Of a stretch of DNA of 64,000 nt, positions 61,309 to 64,000 are shown piece by piece (position 1 is the first letter of the stretch; each line of letters opens with the position of its first letter). The DNA is from Microbacterium oxydans (GTDB lineage: Bacteria > Actinomycetota > Actinomycetes > Actinomycetales > Microbacteriaceae), in the NCBI RefSeq assembly GCF_026559675.1, contig NZ_CP092891.1, forward strand, positions 3,162,001 through 3,226,000. Reading direction: 5' to 3'. Position numbers and translations under genes: made by a program. The notes beneath the pieces were generated by a model. The model searched no databases. It was not told where the DNA came from and was given only the letters and a program-made list of their open reading frames with translations.

Positions 61309-62829
61309 GTGACTTCCTCCTCGGCTGCTTCTCGCCCCCTCGCCTCCGTCCTCCCGCCCGCCTCCTTCGGGCCCGGGTCCGCGTACCCCACGACGACGGT
61401 CACCGCGCTGATCGAGGCGCAGATCGCTCGCCATCCCTCAGCCGTCGCGGTTCGGGACCCGCACGCAGAGCTCACCTACGCGGAGCTGGATCGCGAGGCG
61501 TCCGCTCTCGCTGCCCGACTTCGCGACGTCGGTGTCGGCCGTGGCGACGTCGTGGGCATCTTCCTGCAGCGCTCGGTCTCGATGGTCGTCGGCATCCTCG
61601 CCGTGCTCAAGACCGGTGCCGCGTATTGCCCGCAGGACGCGCGGATCTCCCCCGTCGCGCAACTGCGTCACATCGCCGCGAAGGCGAAGATGCCGGTGGT
61701 CCTGACCACGGCCGCGCACCGTGCCGCGATGCCGGAGGGACCGGTCGTGTTCGCGATCGACGAGGCAGCGGACGCGCTCTCCCTCGCTCCTGCCGCTCTC
61801 GGAACCCCGGAAGACCCGTGCGCCGTGATCTTCACGTCCGGAACGACCGGAACCCCCAACGGCGTGGTCGTCACGCACGCGAATCTGGTGAATCTGCTGT
61901 CGCAGCACCCGGGGAACCTCGGCATCACTCCCGGAACGACCGTCGGCCAGATCCTGAACATCGCCTTCGACATGGCGGCCTGGGAGATCCTGGGCACGCT
62001 GAGCAACGGGGGGACACTCGTGATCCGCGGCTCCGACATCGCTGCCACGGCCGAGACCGTCGACGTCGTCATCGCGACGCCCAGCATCGTCGCCGGCCTC
62101 TCTTCCGAGCGCGCGCGAGCTCGCACGGTGGCCGTCGCCGGCGAGCGCTGTCCACAGCCGCTGGCAGATGAATGGGCTGTGGGACGCCGCTTCCTCAACT
62201 CCTGCGGGCCCACCGAGATCACCATCATCAACACGCTCGTGGAGCATGCGCCGGGGAGAGACATGTCGATCGGTACGCCGATCCCGGGCACGAGCGTCTA
62301 TGTGCTCGATGAGCAGCGCCACCCGGTACCGGGGGGCGAGGTCGGCGAGATGTGGGTCGGCGGAGTCGGTGTGACCGCCGGCTACCTCGGCGATCAGGAA
62401 CTGACCGATGCGAGATACCTGCCCGATCCGTTCCACCCCGACGGCGGCCGCATGTTCCGCACCCGGGATCTCGGGCGGTGGACGTCCGACGGCGTCCTCG
62501 ACCACCTCGGCCGGACCGACGACCAGATCAAGGTGCGCGGCTTCCGCGTGGAGCTCGACTCGGTGGCGCGAGCGCTGGAGCGGGCGAGCGGATGCGAGAA
62601 GGCCGTGGTCGTGCAGCTCGATTCCCGCACGCTGGGCGCGGTGATCACGCCGAGCACGGCAGACCCGGATGCAGCGCGTGCCGCGGCTTCCGCGGTGCTG
62701 CCGTACTACAGCGTGCCCGCCGTCATCCGCACACTCGACGCCCTGCCCCTCAGCCCCCGCGGCAAGGTCGATCGGGCCCTGCTGACGCAGACGCTCACGG
62801 AATCCGTGTCGCTGGAGAAGGCCGCATGA
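61309..62829 (+). CDS. Stand-alone adenylation enzyme (NRPS-like AMP-binding)
   Basis: GTG start at 61309 after GAAAGGAAC; 506 residues. Core motifs: LTYAELDREASALA (A1/A2), FTSGTTGTPNGVVVTH (P-loop A3), NSCGPTEITIINT (A5), GEMWVGGVGVTAGY (A6), RTRDLGRW (A7), GRTDDQIKVRGFRVEL (A8) and the catalytic Lys in PRGKVDR (A10). No carrier-protein domain is attached. It activates an amino or carboxylic acid. The stop overlaps the start of the next gene (ATGA). Confidence 0.88.
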   Translation: MTSSSAASRPLASVLPPASFGPGSAYPTTTVTALIEAQIARHPSAVAVRDPHAELTYAELDREASALAARLRDVGVGRGDVVGIFLQRSVSMVVGILAVLKTGAAYCPQDARISPVAQLRHIAAKAKMPVVLTTAAHRAAMPEGPVVFAIDEAADALSLAPAALGTPEDPCAVIFTSGTTGTPNGVVVTHANLVNLLSQHPGNLGITPGTTVGQILNIAFDMAAWEILGTLSNGGTLVIRGSDIAATAETVDVVIATPSIVAGLSSERARARTVAVAGERCPQPLADEWAVGRRFLNSCGPTEITIINTLVEHAPGRDMSIGTPIPGTSVYVLDEQRHPVPGGEVGEMWVGGVGVTAGYLGDQELTDARYLPDPFHPDGGRMFRTRDLGRWTSDGVLDHLGRTDDQIKVRGFRVELDSVARALERASGCEKAVVVQLDSRTLGAVITPSTADPDAARAAASAVLPYYSVPAVIRTLDALPLSPRGKVDRALLTQTLTESVSLEKAA

Positions 62830-64000
62830 CCGCGCTGCCCGGGCCACCGACGCAAGCAGCCGCCCTCCCGCCCGTGGGATCGGCGGCGCGCATCCGACGC
62901 TCGCGTCATCTCAAGCCCTACAACCGTCTGCTCTGGCTCGCATGCCTCGGCAACCTCGCCGCGGCCGTGGTGCTGCTGTCGACCGACGACCTCACCGCCG
63001 ACACAGCCTTCACGGCGGCCGGCATCAACATCGCGGTCGCGGCCCTCGTCCGTCAGCAGCTCGTGATCAATGCGCTGTTCTGGCTGGCGACCCGGGCGAA
63101 GACGCACCTCCCGCTGCGGGTGCGGTGGGGGCTCGGCAAGATCTACAGCTTCGGTGGCGTCCATGTCGGTGCCGCGATCAGTGCCTCGTGCTGGTACGTC
63201 ATGTTCTGTGTGCTCACGATCCACGCCGGTGAGGATGCGTTCCTCATCGCGACGATGCTCGCCGCGACGGTGATCCTCGTCGGCATGCTCGTGACGTCGC
63301 TGCCGCGGATGCGAGCCGGCCACCACAACGTGTTCGAGCTCGTGCACCGCTTCGGCGGCTGGTCGCTGCTGGCCGTTATCTGGGCGCAGACCATCGCACT
63401 GACTCTCGCGGAGGGCGGCGGCTCACTGTCGGTCGCCTCCTCCCCCGCGGTGTGGCTGCTCGCCGTGACCACGCTCAGCATCGCGGCTCCATGGCTCCGG
63501 CTGCGCCGTGTTCCCGTCCGTGTCGTGAAGCCGTCGGATCACGTGGCGATCGCCGAGTTCGACTACGGCGTCACGCCCTTCGCCGGGTCGTCCACGGCGG
63601 TCAGCCGCCATCCGCTTCGAGAGTGGCATTCCTTCGCCAACGTGCCGTCGCCCGGACGCTCCGGCTTCCGCCTGACCATCTCCCGGGCCGGTGACTGGAC
63701 GGGTGACTTCATCGACGACCAGCCGCAGCATGTGTGGGTGAAAGGCATACCGACGGCCGGCGTGGGCAACATCGATCAGCTGTTCCGCTCGGTGCTGTGG
63801 GTCGCGACCGGCAGCGGCATCGGCCCGTGTCTCCCGCACCTCCTGGCGAAGACGGCTCCGGCGCGGCTCCTCTGGTCCACGCGCACGCCGGAGCGGACCT
63901 ACGGCGAGGAGCTCGTGGCGGAGATCCGTGAGGCGATCCCCTCGGCGGTCATCTGGGACACCACGGAGCGGGGCAAGCCCGACCTGCTGCAGCTCGCCTA
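62826..64000 (+). CDS. Membrane flavoprotein with ferredoxin-NADP reductase-like domain (TmpA-like), 3' end outside window
   Basis: The frame opens at ATG 62826 and has no stop before the window ends. The first 215 residues have about six membrane helices with scattered His (VHVGAA, RAGHHNVFELVHRFGG). The cytosolic part begins near 225 and includes HPLREWHSFANV (flavin-binding-like) and ATGSGIGPCLPHLL (NAD(P)-binding). It pairs with the adenylation enzyme, an arrangement reminiscent of fungal NRPS-like/TmpA membrane oxidoreductases. Reduction of an activated acid or of a membrane substrate is inference. Confidence 0.7.
   Translation, partial: MTALPGPPTQAAALPPVGSAARIRRSRHLKPYNRLLWLACLGNLAAAVVLLSTDDLTADTAFTAAGINIAVAALVRQQLVINALFWLATRAKTHLPLRVRWGLGKIYSFGGVHVGAAISASCWYVMFCVLTIHAGEDAFLIATMLAATVILVGMLVTSLPRMRAGHHNVFELVHRFGGWSLLAVIWAQTIALTLAEGGGSLSVASSPAVWLLAVTTLSIAAPWLRLRRVPVRVVKPSDHVAIAEFDYGVTPFAGSSTAVSRHPLREWHSFANVPSPGRSGFRLTISRAGDWTGDFIDDQPQHVWVKGIPTAGVGNIDQLFRSVLWVATGSGIGPCLPHLLAKTAPARLLWSTRTPERTYGEELVAEIREAIPSAVIWDTTERGKPDLLQLA

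Overview
The window looks like high-GC actinobacterial DNA, most likely from the family Microbacteriaceae (Microbacterium-like). This rests on codon use, frequent GTG starts, many 4-nt ATGA/GTGA stop-start overlaps, NarL-type two-component systems, a LANTG cell-wall sorting signal and many secreted Ig-like proteins. No rRNA and no complete tRNA gene were found.

Layout. (1) 1-2100: end of a LysR regulator, two small genes, and a tRNA-Ser 3' end with its terminator, which looks like the scar of an integrated element. (2) 2.1-17.8 kb: accessory DNA. It holds a large TPR/PIN-like protein converging on an RloC/PrrC-like AAA ATPase, a frameshifted tyrosine integrase with an intact excisionase-like gene, 2 kb of non-coding DNA with three repeat arrays and a perfect 23-bp inverted repeat, a NucS/DUF91-type nuclease-like protein, two antitoxin-like genes, a GIY-YIG/HNH pair, a uracil-DNA-glycosylase-like gene and a gene of unknown function. 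(3) 18.1-20.3 kb: an esterase and a glycoside hydrolase family 1 gene damaged at its start codon and by an internal stop. (4) 20.4-48.2 kb: a mosaic of secreted and cell-surface genes separated by gene fragments and IS remnants. (5) 48-64 kb: more ordinary chromosome, with carbonic anhydrase, sugar transporter, glycosyltransferase/exporter operon, two further two-component systems, a DUF4436/surface-protein pair, and an adenylation enzyme coupled to a membrane flavoprotein.

The most interesting structure is region 4. A motif close to CATCTAAYATATT, in its best copies an inverted repeat CATCTA-N7-TAGATG, occurs nine times and I noticed no convincing copy elsewhere. Copies lie in front of six secreted-protein genes, upstream of an intact FCD-type GntR regulator and in front of an alpha-carbonic anhydrase. 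Two further copies of the same GntR gene are decayed: one carries a nonsense codon and a frameshift, the other is only a C-terminal stub, and both sit divergently beside a secreted-protein gene. Three of the secreted proteins share one architecture (signal peptide, two-cysteine module, Ig-like domain or domains, Pro/Ile/Asp-rich tail), and a fourth is represented only by a C-terminal membrane-anchor fragment. I infer repeatedly duplicated and decaying cassettes of a regulator with an operator-controlled surface protein, under a common regulator. This is a hypothesis from sequence alone.

Other notable items are a secreted protein joining a glycosidase-like N-terminus to a trypsin-like protease, a LANTG-anchored beta-propeller/CshA protein coupled to a peptide transporter, and an HbpS-like lipoprotein divergent from a SenS/SenR-like two-component pair.
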